DNA of 64,000 nt from Acanthococcus lagerstroemiae. Its lineage: Eukaryota; Arthropoda; Insecta; Hemiptera; Eriococcidae. The number at the start of each line of letters is the position of its first letter. The first letter of the stretch is position 1. The stretch is from the NCBI GenBank assembly GCA_031841125.1, contig CM063111.1, positions 55,303,535 to 55,367,534 on the forward strand. Direction: 5' to 3'. Below the pieces are notes generated by a model. It had not been told where the DNA came from. It worked only from the letters and a program-made list of their open reading frames with translations, and searched no databases. The position numbers and the translations under genes were made by a program. Positions 43,864 through 54,479 of the stretch are shown here, in pieces.

Positions 43864-44690
43864 TTAGAATATTATCAAAACATTGGATTTTATACAGTCT
43901 TCCAAGCCTTCAAAAAGCTGGTGAAGTGCCCGTAAGAAATCTTCGAGTGAGTCTTTAGTATCAAATAGAAGTCGATTAAAATGGTGTACTTCTCTTCCAG
44001 AAGAAAACTTGGTAAATATTCTGGAATCTTCATGTAACCTGATTTGGAGAAAACCAGACACAAAATTGAGTGCCGTGAAAACTTTTGAACCACTTAGTTT
44101 GGCCCTGATTTCCTCCATTTTTGGAACATAGTTTCCTTTGGCTTGTACAACCCAATGCGAATAATTTTTTATAGTTTTGACATCGTACTTTTCCCTTAGG
44201 ATCATGGGCATATTTTTTAACTGGTTTGGCACAAGGTTTTGTTGAGGTCGTTGTTTTTATCTTAAAGGGATACTTTTCTATCCTAGATTCTTTGACAATT
44301 TTATTATTATTTGAGATTCATTCAGAAGCATACTATCCTGTGCAAATTGATTGCATGCCGTGACAAATCTAGGTTCAAAAGAATGTCTTTTGTAGATGCT
44401 TTCACCAATTTCAGTCATACTCCCGTTTTTATGATGGTATCCCTCTCTGGCTCACGAATGTTCATAATTCTAAATGTTTTCTGTGATTTAGACCAATTGA
44501 TCATTTTGTCTTCCCTTATGTCGAGTTGTACCTGTGGGACCATATGTCATCAGTAAAGGAAAGAATGCCTGACTTTTTACCGCAAACTTCATTAAGTATC
44601 AGTATTTCTGGTCTCTGACCTGTTGAAGCTTCTCTGAAGGATGGTTTATTGTAGAACATGTAGTATATAATAATCCAGTAGGTCTTGGCC
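43864..44690 (-). pseudogene. Ty3/gypsy-type pol relic (reverse transcriptase)
   Basis: The minus frame at 43864-44232 reads YVPKMEEIRAKLSGSKVFTA, then LNFVSGFLQIRLHEDSRIFT, FNRLLF, LHQLFEGLEDCI. These correspond to the gypsy palm (usually ...FTKLDLxSGYWQIxLxExSRxxTAF...FNRLPFG...). The catalytic Asp of the first palm motif (LDLxSG) is replaced by Asn (LNFVSG), and the YLDD motif downstream is degraded to NVLIIF. The stretch 44233-44690 holds decayed upstream pol sequence with KYPFKIKT and CAKPVKKYAHD in broken frames. No LTRs were found nearby. Dead copy. Confidence 0.65.
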
Positions 44691-44929
44691 AGTCGAGGGT
44701 TGTTATGCAGTCAACTGTATACCTTCTATTTTTTTATTTTTTTTTATTTTTATTTTTTTATCTAGTATGCCTTGTGCATCTTGTGAAATCTTACCATTAA
44801 AGGGATCTTTTTTGCTATACTTCCTAATTTTGAAAAGTATTGCTCTGAATGGTTCAAACTGAAATAAATTCTGTGCGCTATCATCCCTTATGTTGTGTTT
44901 ACTCAAAAAATGAATCAGTAGAATAGTTT
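44691..44929. other. T-rich spacer
   Basis: A TTTTTA-rich run lies at 44728-44762. Nothing codes. Confidence 0.4.
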
Positions 44930-45600
44930 GAGTGCTCTCTATTCCTAAATAGACTCATACAATTCTGTTAGGCAATCTTATGGTTGAGGCTTTTAATTTG
45001 GTGAATAATATATAAAAATTATTAGTCTATTCTGAAGCCCTAAGTCATTCAACGTACATCAGTTTCTCTGATGAGAAAACATAGAGTTTCAGCGTGTCCC
45101 TCATGTGGAGTAGCTCGCGTCCTTTTGGGGTGTTGAGTCTTGAGCCCCATCTGATATGTTTGGCGTTGTAGTCTCCTCCAGAGATGAATCTTTTACCAAG
45201 CGTTTTGAAAAAATCTTGGAACTGTTGGCTTTGGATGCGATGTCGCGGTGGGCAGTAGATTGCTGAGGCAACTATGGAGATAGTGGTCTCTGTAACGCTA
45301 ATAGTGTTCTGCTTTGTGCTTTGGTAACTCAAAAGTGTTTCAGCTTGCTCTTGATTAGCACAGCAGTTCCTACATGCGCTTTTCCACTTGGGTGCGGTAT
45401 GTGATACAGATTGTATCCTTGAATGTTGATTAACATGAACGAGGTTTTGGTGAAGTGGGTTTCCGATACTAGGAGAATATCGATGTCTTCCTGTGTGAGA
45501 AGAAGAGTAGTTCTTTGATAATGTTATGCTGAACCGTTAGCGTTTCATATAGCTATCCTGTGTTCGGTTCATTTTTGTTTTTTTTTTCGGTCTGTGGGCT
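44930..45600 (-). pseudogene. Jockey-like LINE ORF2, endonuclease domain
   Basis: The minus frame 45045-45332 reads ISIVASAIYCPPRHRIQSQQ, DFFKTLG, FISGGDYNAKHIRWGSRLNT and GRELLHM. This is the Jockey-type apurinic endonuclease core; GGDYNAKH..WGSR is its signature with catalytic Asp and Asn. In shifted frames upstream lie SETHFTK and YHIPHPSGKAHVGTAVLIKS, the earlier part of the same domain. The reverse transcriptase is missing. It lies just 3' of ORF1 in the expected order. Confidence 0.75.
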
Positions 45601-45674
45601 TTAGTCTCCGATCAAGCTCTTTCTTACATTCTGTTTATTAGCTGGTTCATCATAGCCATCAAATTTTTTCGATT

Positions 45675-46095
45675 GTGGTAATTAAGTGGACCTTTGAATG
45701 TTCCCCTACTTTTTCGGCGTATGTAGCTCCAGTGGTACTCGGGGTCTGCCCTCGTTTGGCCACAGCTCTGCTTGCAGCTGTTTGTTGGGTTTAAACCGTC
45801 GTCTTTTCTGTTCGTTTGCCGCCCTTGAGCTGGTCGCGTCTTTTTTGTAGCTCCTTAGCTACTTCGCATCCCCTGTAACTGGCTGGGTGTTGGCCAAGAC
45901 AGTTAACACATTTGGGTGTTTCATCGTTAGTCTTCTTACATTCGCTGGTTGGGTGTTTTCCTGCGCACTTAACGCAACTGTAGTCTCGGTTGCAGTAGTG
46001 CTGCGTGTGTCCGAAGTTTTGGCATTTCTTGCACTGCGGAATTTCTAATGACTTTCGAGGGGGCCTCGCCTTTAATTTTGTAGTGCATTAAGTAC
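45675..46095 (-). pseudogene. Jockey-like LINE ORF1 (gag-like) with three CCHC zinc knuckles
   Basis: The minus frame opens after a stop near 46095 and reads PRKSLEIPQCKKCQNFGH, with knuckles CKKCQNFGHTQHYC (CX2CX4HX4C), CVKCAGKHPTSEC and CVNCLGQHPASYRGC. A stop follows after KGGKRTEKTTV (near 45790), with the frame continuing to AEKVGEHSKV. Three knuckles in this order are typical for ORF1 of Jockey-group LINEs, where they bind RNA. The N-terminal part is missing. Confidence 0.75.
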
Positions 46096-46100
46096 TGAAG

Positions 46101-47723
46101 CTGATAAGGAGAATTCAGTGAGGAGTTTTTTTTAAAATCAAACATTTTTCCGATGTCTCGTATACATCAACAGTTATAAGTAAATATTGGCAAAAGGGTG
46201 GGCTACTTCTTTGAATTGTTGAGGAAGCACAAGGACTAGAAGTGAGGCAGTATTATCGTCTCATCATGTACACGAAAAATCAGCTTATTATGAATTGTTT
46301 TCTTTTTCTCATCAGTAACGCGTATTTAATTCGACTGGACTAAGAGTGTGACAGGTAGATGTGGCTTTGTTGTCTGAACCATATGAGAAGCTGAAAACTC
46401 AAGTTTGGATTGTTGGGGAATAAAAAAAATGGGGAACAAAGACAAAAACAAAAACGAGAGCACAAACCGATTTTACTATCGGGCTACACGAATTAAATTA
46501 ATTGCGAATTCTGTCGAGGCACAGCACGGTCTCAAAATGCAAGACTCGGCGCACGCGGGCGACCCCGATAAGAAACTCCATTCTTCCATTCTTTCCGTTT
46601 TTCTTTTTCCATTTTCCATATAAATAAGTACGAGTAGAGTGTATATGTGTATGTGTATAAGTATATGTGTGCATACGTGCCCGCGTAAATAGCGGATTTT
46701 GCTCGAGTCTTTTTCTTTCTCTAGTCGGGGATTCAGAACCGGCGAACCTGAAAACGCGTATACCTCGTTCCATGTACGCATTTTAATCGACTGGGTAAAG
46801 CGAATTTACGTCTCGAAAAAGGGCTTTTTTAAAAGCTATCTCAGTTGTTTAACCTTTTTTTTTTTTCCTCTCTATCCTTGATCTTCGGTAATGCGAAATT
46901 TTCACGTTATATAGACGGAAAAGAAAGGGGAACACAATTACACACAGCGCCTATATTATAGGCGATGTTCAATCGAACGATATTTATGATCGAGAAAATT
47001 ACTCGCGTACGCTTTTATCGTTAAGGAAACTTTGGCGTTCTGTTTGTTTCTCGTGTGGCTGTGTATGTGCAGCCTCTCTCTTCGTATACGCCTTGTGTGT
47101 ATGTAGAAAAACGTATTTTGAAATACTAACACACGCGCGAACGCTTCGACTATAAAGTCATTTAACATTTTCTAACGCATTTATCACGAAATGTTTCCCA
47201 GTCTAACAAGTTAAAAAGTCTGTAAATCTTGGCCCAAGTCGGTCTGAACTTTTAAAAAGCGAGCAAAGTTTTTATCCTATGTTGCTCCGTCTCTCTTCGG
47301 AGTGCCACGCCGCCACCGCATCTTCGTTATCTGGAGCGAAAGAAGAAGCGAGAAATGGATAAGCTGTGGGTGACGCGAAGTGTGCGGTGCGGTGCCAGAT
47401 TCCGGAGTCCGATTCCAGAGTGCCGAAATGAAGAACTTCCAAGTCTGTGGTAATTGAAACGAATTGATTCCGGCTGCAGAGCAGAGCGGCGGAGATACAC
47501 AAGACTGGCTGGCGTGGCTCCTCCTGGGAGGCAGTCGTCCGAGGATTCGAGTCTTCGTAAGTGCAGCAGGAATCCGAACTTGAAAAATGGTCTGGAAGGC
47601 CAGCCTCATCTAGTTTGTCAGGTAGAATATCGTGGTCAACCGTTTCATGCGTTAAAATTGGTATCGAGATAAAATGGAAATCCGAAAATGACTGCAGCCG
47701 CTCGTCTGTTTGGGATGAAGAAC
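46101..47723. other. No gene recognised; CpG-rich unique-looking DNA
   Basis: Overlapping frames at 46405-46781 and 47277-47609 on both strands lack recognisable domains. ACGT-rich, with a T-rich run near 46855. The BEL/Pao element inserted at its right edge, next to GTTTG. Confidence 0.4.
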
Positions 47724-47728
47724 GTTTG

Positions 47729-47931
47729 TGTACTTAGCAGTTCCACTAATTACAGTTTTCGAAAATTTCATGAAAAAAAGTCGACACGTCTTTACGAGAG
47801 CTTGAACACGTATATAATAATTGTTACATGTTATACAAGATAACGATATACTTAACGACGAGGTAGGGCTGAACTCTAATCTTCAACTAGATCAACGCCG
47901 ATTGTATTCGTATTTGAATCTAACGCTAACA
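47729..47931 (-). repeat. 3' LTR of the BEL/Pao element (203 bp)
   Basis: On the plus strand it begins TGTACTTAGCAGTTCC and ends ACGCTAACA; in the sense direction TGTTAGCGTT...GTACA. Ends TG...CA. No difference from 52905-53107 was found by eye. Confidence 0.93.
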
Positions 47932-50900
47932 TTACTGGGGGGGCTGAGGCTCCTTAGGGACCTCTGAACTAAACAATTTAACTATCTTTGCAACATTTCG
48001 ATATACAATACCAGAACTTAATTTGACGTTACAGCACAGTGGACGGGAATTCAAGATACATTCGACACGGCATACAATGGTTAACAACTCTTCAAAAGTC
48101 AGTATCGAATTACGAGTAGCGCGGATAAGCAACGATTTACCAGACTTGATCGCTGACTCCCATAATCCACCTTGATGTGGCGTACGTGGAACTATAAACT
48201 TCCAATCGATCGACTCAGATGAAGACCAACTTTGCAATTTATCACGTTGGCTTTTGAACAAATTATTCGCACCCACAAAGTTTCGACCATTGTCCGAATA
48301 AAGACATGCAGGGCGACCACGACGAGATATAAACCGTTGTAAGGACTCGATGAAATTCTCGGACGTTAGATTTGACACCAATTCAATATGTACACAGCGA
48401 GTCGCAAAACAGACAAAGAATACAGCGTAAACTTTCAAAGTTTTAGGTGATCGATGATTGAGACATTTTATGGTGAAATGCCCCGTTAGGTCCACCCCAA
48501 CATGCGTGAAGGGGCGAGACACAGTAGTGCGTGGAGCAGGTAAGTGACCCATCATTTGTTGGCTCAGGACGGCTCGTAACCTGCAACAGAATACACATTC
48601 TCGCACGATTTTCTTTGCCAGGTTAGAACATCCACCGACAATCCAAAATTCGTTGACAACTTTCGCTAGAATAATCCCTTTGTTACAATGAAAATACCTT
48701 TCGTGGATATGAGTTAAGTAAAGACGTATGAATTTACAACGACTGGACAAAATGATTGGATGTTTCTTCTTGAACGGCAAGTTGCTGTTTTTTAATCGAC
48801 CGCCCACACGAATTATGTCATGTTCGTCGATAAAGGGATTTAGCGAGTGCAGTGAACTCGATTTTTTCACTTCGCGGTTTTCTATCAAACGACTTAATTC
48901 TTGTTCAAACGAGTTACATTGCGAAATTCTTACAATTACTCGAAAGACGAAGTTACGTTCATTGACAGTGACGACAGTCGAATCAGGATTAGGCGCAAGT
49001 TTACGTGTGCAATTTACAAATCGGTACATATAGGAAACAACATTCAACAATTTGTTGTACGACGAAAATCGAGATAGAATGGAACTATCATAAGTTATCA
49101 AAAAAATATTTGCAGAGGGACTCTTTAATTCCGGTACCACATCTACCGAACTAAACTTACTATTAATAATGGCATTAAAGTCCGTTTCAAGGACAGTAGG
49201 TCCTTTTAACCAATTTACGTTACTTTTCAACTGACTGGCAGTAAGGCCTCGAGTGGCCAGGTCAGCTGGATTAATTTTTGTTGAAATATAATTCCACGTA
49301 ACATTGTTAGTCAATTCATTAATGACATTAACACGATTAGCTACAAATTGTTTAAGTTGAACTGGCGGTACTTTTAGCCAGCTAAGTACAATAGTTGAGT
49401 CTGAAAATAAGAAAACACAGTCATGGGAGATGTTCAGATTTGATGAAATTCGCGACGACACTTTAGCTAACAAACCGGCGGCGAGTAATTCTAAACGCGG
49501 TACTGTTATCGCCTTTAGTGGAGCCACACGAGTTTTCGCGCACACAAAATTAACACTAATTGCTCCAAAAAAATCGACTGACCTTTGATACAACACTGCA
49601 CAGTACGCATTCATAGATGCATCACAAAACCCAATTAATTGGCGCGTTTTTAATTTATCAATTTTCGAATACCGACGATCGACCGAATAGTCTTTCAACA
49701 CTTGTAAATCATTTCGATAGTTCAGGAATTCTTCTGCTAGTCTTTCCCCGACTGGTTCATCCCATTGAAGTTGCATTCGCCATAAATTCTGCAGTAATAT
49801 CTTTCCACGAATAGTTACTGGACTGAGGATTCCCAAAATATCGAAAACTTTGGAAATATCTGACAGTATAACTCTTTTCGTTATGACATCAGAGAGTTTA
49901 TTTTGAGGTAACGATATTTGAAATTTATCTGAATCCGTGTTCCACATTAACCCGAGAACGAAGGTGAAGGATTCGGTGCCCAGTAGTCTCGAGTTGACTT
50001 TTTCAATTAGGGCGCTTTCGATAGAATTCAAAAAGGTCAAAGAGTTACTTTGATATTTTCGAAGATTGAAATGGACTCGACTCAACGCACTGTGGATTCC
50101 TTGCTGGAGCCTCACAGCTTTTTCCACACTTTCATGACCTGTCATGAGATCATCCATATAAAAGTGGTTGCTTAAAGCGGTAGCAACTTCTGGGTCGACA
50201 CTCTCTATTTCTTTGGCCACCATCGACAAACATTTGGTAGCGAGGTAAGGCGCAGAACTGGTCCCATAGGTCACGGTGTTTAGTTCATAGTGACTTACGT
50301 CATTTTGAGGGTCAGAGCGCCATAAAATCCTCTGAAATTTCCGTTGCTCCGGTTTGATCAGGATTTGTCTGAACATTTTTTCGACGTCTGCCACGAACGC
50401 GACGTTGTGTTTTCGAAACTGTATGATTGTATCAAACAATTCCGGTTGGATCGTAGGCCCGACATATAAAAAGTCATTTAGCGAGAACCCAGAATGATCA
50501 GAAGCTGAAGCATTAAATACGACTCGATATTTTGTTGTAGTCGACATTGGACGACAGATGATGAGATGAGGAATGTAATACGATAAAATGGAGGAAATTT
50601 CTGCCTTTTCTAGTTTTCGCATATGACCAAGTTCTAGATATTCTGTCATAAAGTCCGAATAGGCTTGGCGAATTTCGACAGACATACGACGTTCGCTTTT
50701 TCTAAGTGCATGAAAAGCTTTATCGAACGATCCATTCAAACATTCGATGCCTGGTTTTGTCAATAAATCAACAACAAACCGATCAGTTTCATCTCTACTA
50801 CAGGTATCTTCAAACCTACTTTCAATCAATTTCATTTCATCCGTTAGTTCAGGGGAGGAACCTAACTCCTCAATTTCCCAGAATTTAGTCAATTGAAGAT

Positions 50901-52797
50901 TAATATCATCACAAGTTGGTTTGGTGTCATTGTGATTTATCAAAAACGAAGCATTATTTTGAGATCCCGATACGACATATCCGAATTTGGTCTCTCGAAC
51001 AACTACCCCTTCAATGAAATAGCGGCGATTTTCAATGACGAACTCGAAGAATTCAGCACCAAGAATAATGTCGACTTCATTGTACACGAGCGACATTTCA
51101 GCGTAGTTTAAGTTCGGAATAATGTTGGTTAGTTCTTGCGTTGAAGACTGAATAGAATAAGGGATTCTATCGATGACTTCCCCAGTGATAGCGAGTTGAT
51201 AATTGGAGAATCGCGATTTCAAAATTAAATCGACGAGCGAATCAAGAACAATAGAATTATTCGTTATACCCGAAAGTGACGTAATAGTCTTGTTGGGATA
51301 AGTCTTGACACCAACGCGTCTAACAAACGAACGAGATACGAGAGTTAATTCCGATCCTGGATCAAGTAAAATACGAGCAGGCACTAAACGATTTTTCACC
51401 ATCACATGAACTACAGCTGTGGCTAAAATTACGGTTTTTCGTGGACTTGTTGCCATCAGCACATTAGCCGCGACCTTGGATGTAGTTGACCGGACTGCAG
51501 TTTCTACTGTCCCAGAATCCTCTGCTTTTGATGGCTCTGGGGTAGATGATTGTTGGGTTGAAGGTGAGGTGGTAGGTTGGATAGTTGTGAAATGTAACAT
51601 CGAGTGATGATTACCTTCACATTTTGAACAATTCGGCCGAGTGCAATTGGTTACTGAGTGAAATGGCGCGAAACATTTCAGGCATAATTTATTTTGCTTT
51701 ACCGCATTGAAACGCTCATTTACCGACAGGGCTCTGAATTTCTGACACTGGTTGAGAAAATGGGATTCTTTGCAGATAATGCACTCGATGCGAGTTGGTT
51801 TAGATTGTTTGCTTTCAATCGAATTTTGTTTCGTGGCGACTAATGTTTTCTTATCGCTTTTTTCATTCGGTTTTGTAGGTTTCGTTTCATCAGCGATAAA
51901 TGCACGATTTTGCAGGAATGTCGACAATGATTCGTAAGATGGAAATTCAGTGAATGAGGTTAATGAATTTTCCCAGTCTGAGCATGTACGAGTATCTAAT
52001 TTGGTAGAAACGAAAAAACAAACAAATCTTGAAAACGTTTCGTCAATGGTTTCACCATTTGCTCGCAACCCACGTGAAATTACGTCTACTTGATCGAGTA
52101 GGCTACGAATTTGAGAGGAGTTTTTAATCGACTCAATACTCATCAGTTTCTTGAATAAGGTTCGAATAATTAGGCGCTTATTATCATAACGAGTAATAAA
52201 GTAATCCCAGGCTTCGACATAGGCAGCATCTTCCAACGGGAAATCTCGAATAATATCTTTTGCTGTGCCTGATACAGCTTGTTTTAGGTAGTATAATTTT
52301 TGCGTATTTGTGAAGTCGGGATTCGAGTGGACTAAATTTTCGAACAACGACCGAAAATAACGAAAATCAAGAATGTTTCCATCGAATGTAGGTATGGCGA
52401 TTTTTTGAAGTTTGGGAACCACCGGGCGATCCGATTGGTAGAAAGTATTATTCAACCCGGGCGAAGAGGGTAATAGCGAATTTCGACTTTGTTCGTTGGT
52501 CAATTTTTGTCGGTGTGTGCGGTACTTAGCGTCTGCCGAATGATAGAATTCAGCAAATCTAGTTTCTTCGTTTTCTAATGCTTTAGCCTCTTCTTCTTTG
52601 TCAGTTTCTTCGACCAATTCGGAGACTACATTCCGATATTCCTCAAACTTTTTCTTAAATTCGACTATAATGGATTCTAACTTACTCATTTGTTCTAGGT
52701 TTAAAGTTGTTTTCGACATGAGTTGTTCCGAGAGCGATATCATTTGTTTAAGTTGACGCCTAACGGCCCGATATTTTCTTTCAGTCACTGCTTCCAT
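47932..52797 (-). CDS. BEL/Pao Gag-Pol polyprotein (1621 aa)
   Basis: One frame encodes capsid, protease, reverse transcriptase, RNase H and integrase. The N-terminus is a Lys/Glu-rich coiled region (1-75), then the BEL gag block PTFDGNILDFRYFRSLFE. Zinc knuckles follow: CIICKESHFLNQC (about 337), CLKCFAPFHSVTNC and CSKCEGNHHSMLH. Protease motif ILLDPGSELTLVS is near 477, with Pro-Gly where many BEL elements have Ser-Gly. RT YMDDLM is near 881 and RNase H GFCDASMNAYC near 1059. Integrase has H2C2 (HERYFHC ... CVFCCRL, 1364-1410) and DDE residues in GVDLTGHF (about 1432), YSDNGRNF (1501) and GGLWESA (1542). After ILNSRPL (about 1580) the protein jumps to VKLSSGIVYRNVAKIV, which resembles the very end of BEL proteins, so roughly 130-170 residues of the C-terminal (DUF5641-like) domain seem to be missing in frame. 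The stop codon abuts the 3' LTR. The Met start lies 107 bp inside the 5' LTR. Confidence 0.93.
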   Translation of the reverse strand: MEAVTERKYRAVRRQLKQMISLSEQLMSKTTLNLEQMSKLESIIVEFKKKFEEYRNVVSELVEETDKEEEAKALENEETRFAEFYHSADAKYRTHRQKLTNEQSRNSLLPSSPGLNNTFYQSDRPVVPKLQKIAIPTFDGNILDFRYFRSLFENLVHSNPDFTNTQKLYYLKQAVSGTAKDIIRDFPLEDAAYVEAWDYFITRYDNKRLIIRTLFKKLMSIESIKNSSQIRSLLDQVDVISRGLRANGETIDETFSRFVCFFVSTKLDTRTCSDWENSLTSFTEFPSYESLSTFLQNRAFIADETKPTKPNEKSDKKTLVATKQNSIESKQSKPTRIECIICKESHFLNQCQKFRALSVNERFNAVKQNKLCLKCFAPFHSVTNCTRPNCSKCEGNHHSMLHFTTIQPTTSPSTQQSSTPEPSKAEDSGTVETAVRSTTSKVAANVLMATSPRKTVILATAVVHVMVKNRLVPARILLDPGSELTLVSRSFVRRVGVKTYPNKTITSLSGITNNSIVLDSLVDLILKSRFSNYQLAITGEVIDRIPYSIQSSTQELTNIIPNLNYAEMSLVYNEVDIILGAEFFEFVIENRRYFIEGVVVRETKFGYVVSGSQNNASFLINHNDTKPTCDDINLQLTKFWEIEELGSSPELTDEMKLIESRFEDTCSRDETDRFVVDLLTKPGIECLNGSFDKAFHALRKSERRMSVEIRQAYSDFMTEYLELGHMRKLEKAEISSILSYYIPHLIICRPMSTTTKYRVVFNASASDHSGFSLNDFLYVGPTIQPELFDTIIQFRKHNVAFVADVEKMFRQILIKPEQRKFQRILWRSDPQNDVSHYELNTVTYGTSSAPYLATKCLSMVAKEIESVDPEVATALSNHFYMDDLMTGHESVEKAVRLQQGIHSALSRVHFNLRKYQSNSLTFLNSIESALIEKVNSRLLGTESFTFVLGLMWNTDSDKFQISLPQNKLSDVITKRVILSDISKVFDILGILSPVTIRGKILLQNLWRMQLQWDEPVGERLAEEFLNYRNDLQVLKDYSVDRRYSKIDKLKTRQLIGFCDASMNAYCAVLYQRSVDFFGAISVNFVCAKTRVAPLKAITVPRLELLAAGLLAKVSSRISSNLNISHDCVFLFSDSTIVLSWLKVPPVQLKQFVANRVNVINELTNNVTWNYISTKINPADLATRGLTASQLKSNVNWLKGPTVLETDFNAIINSKFSSVDVVPELKSPSANIFLITYDSSILSRFSSYNKLLNVVSYMYRFVNCTRKLAPNPDSTVVTVNERNFVFRVIVRISQCNSFEQELSRLIENREVKKSSSLHSLNPFIDEHDIIRVGGRLKNSNLPFKKKHPIILSSRCKFIRLYLTHIHERYFHCNKGIILAKVVNEFWIVGGCSNLAKKIVRECVFCCRLRAVLSQQMMGHLPAPRTTVSRPFTHVGVDLTGHFTIKCLNHRSPKTLKVYAVFFVCFATRCVHIELVSNLTSENFIESLQRFISRRGRPACLYSDNGRNFVGANNLFKSQRDKLQSWSSSESIDWKFIVPRTPHQGGLWESAIKSGKSLLIRATRNSILTFEELLTIVCRVECILNSRPLCCNVKLSSGIVYRNVAKIVKLFSSEVPKEPQPPQ

Positions 52798-52904
52798 CCT
52801 TGCTCTTAAGAATGACGGCGGTGATTTTCCGACGATACAAATTATGACGACACACTAATTTTTTACCCGGTTAGCGCGTATCCGGCTGCCACGGAGGACC
52901 ATAA
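52798..52904 (-). other. Untranslated leader of the BEL/Pao element with candidate primer binding site
   Basis: Sense-strand sequence after the 5' LTR starts TTA-TGGTCCTCCGTGG. The TGG three nucleotides inside, at 52891-52901, fits a primer binding site complementary to a tRNA 3' end. The first seven bases would also fit tRNA-Tyr, but the match then weakens, so the primer is unresolved. Confidence 0.5.
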
Positions 52905-53107
52905 TGTACTTAGCAGTTCCACTAATTACAGTTTTCGAAAATTTCATGAAAAAAAGTCGACACGTCTTTACGAGAGCTTGAACACGTATATAATAATTGT
53001 TACATGTTATACAAGATAACGATATACTTAACGACGAGGTAGGGCTGAACTCTAATCTTCAACTAGATCAACGCCGATTGTATTCGTATTTGAATCTAAC
53101 GCTAACA
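52905..53107 (-). repeat. 5' LTR of the BEL/Pao element (203 bp)
   Basis: Same sequence as 47729-47931. It should contain the promoter for the minus-strand transcript; TATATACGTG and AAGTATATCG in the sense direction are TATA-like candidates. Confidence 0.93.
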
Positions 53108-53112
53108 GTTTG

Positions 53113-54479
53113 TTTCTCAGATAACTGACTGCGCGGAGTTGTGCAAACGGAGTTCTGGAACTGCAGGAGAATAAAAGTATTCGAAGTATTTTATAACTTG
53201 ATTAATAACTTAAGCTTGTAGAGAGGCAGTTGCTTAAGGAAACATGATGGAAGATAAACTCAGAATAGCGTAGTAATCTGTGAAATGGAAAAGAGCGAAG
53301 AATTTAAAAGCTCGAGGAAGGGGTACTTGGGTAGAAAAATCGATTCTTCAATAAAAGTGAAATTCGACCGTCAAAGATGTGCTAGTAATTCGGACACCCC
53401 TTAAAAAGAAATCGAAAAAACCGTTTAATTTACAAAAATAATGTTGTTGAAAGGTACGAAAAAGCTGCTACTCCAGGATTGTTGTAGAGTTTTCTTGATA
53501 CAGATTTTTTTTACTATACTACTTCTATAATGGCTCGGATCATATCATTTTTCCAAGCTTTCCGTTTCACCGTCAATTTATGCTCAAACCGTCCAACTTT
53601 CTTTCGCAGCATGTCTAAATTACAAACATTTGATTACACTACCAAAATCATACATCCACTTCTACTGTCCTTAGAGAAGAGGGGGGGGGGTCAGATATTA
53701 CTCGCACGTCACATTTTCATTCACATTCGGCATGTAGATTGATACATCTGACAAAACATCGTTAACAAGTTGAAATTTTATGAAACCCACCTGCGGAATC
53801 TGGTGAGATTTCTCTAGCATATTTTTATTTCATTTTGCTTACCCCGAAGACAATAATTGGTACTTTAAATTTTGATTCAGTTTTTGGAATGTTCACTTTG
53901 CTTTTCATTCTAATATCCAGTGTGCTTCTTAGCATTGAGTTTCGCATCACTCTGTGCTTATTGACCTGTTTTTTTTTCGAGAGTTCACGTTTGAGCACCG
54001 TATGCCGTTACTGAGAATACACAAGTCTCGAGGATTTTTAATTTTGGCTAATTTTTCTTTTAAAGCTTTTCTTCAATGCCCAGAACGCTTTCCACGATTT
54101 TGCTGCCCTTATTGAAATTTTGTTTATCAGTTCTATTTTTAAAATATCTTTTTTTATTTTAATAGCCGTGTTCTTTGACTGTTTAGACGTAATAATTACA
54201 GAACATAACAACCTGAAGTGGATCTAGTTCACCTCAATGCTGTAACTATCCTGTCCACCTTAGGCTTGTATTTCCAAGTCAGGATGGACGACGGGATGCG
54301 TTCATCGTGAGCAAATATATTTCTCACTTTCTAAAATTATTCAAATCGAATTTTCTCGCGCCGAGTTAATAAACTAAGGTTGGCGTATTTCTGTTCGGCC
54401 TTATTTAGTTGGCGTGCGATAAGGAAGTTGATTCTGTTAACGACGTCTTCCTGCCATTTTGCTTCATTTACTTCATTCT
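53113..54479. other. No gene recognised
   Basis: AT-rich with a G10 tract at 53681-53690. No domain in any frame. Confidence 0.4.

Larger units (their letters stand above)
47729..53107 (-). mobile_element. BEL/Pao LTR retrotransposon, 5379 bp
   Basis: Two 203-bp LTRs (47729-47931, 52905-53107) that I read as identical bound one long minus-strand ORF. GTTTG at 47724-47728 and 53108-53112 is an exact 5-bp TSD, as expected for BEL/Pao integrases. In the sense direction the order is 5' LTR, candidate primer site, 107-bp leader, gag-pol, 3' LTR. It has no env. The ORF is uninterrupted, but its integrase C-terminus seems shortened and no polypurine tract is seen, so this is a young, possibly defective insertion. 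Confidence 0.95.

Noticed and set aside
47729..53107. Endogenous retrovirus with an envelope gene
   Set aside because: The single ORF ends directly at the 3' LTR, and no envelope-like frame exists between integrase and LTR.
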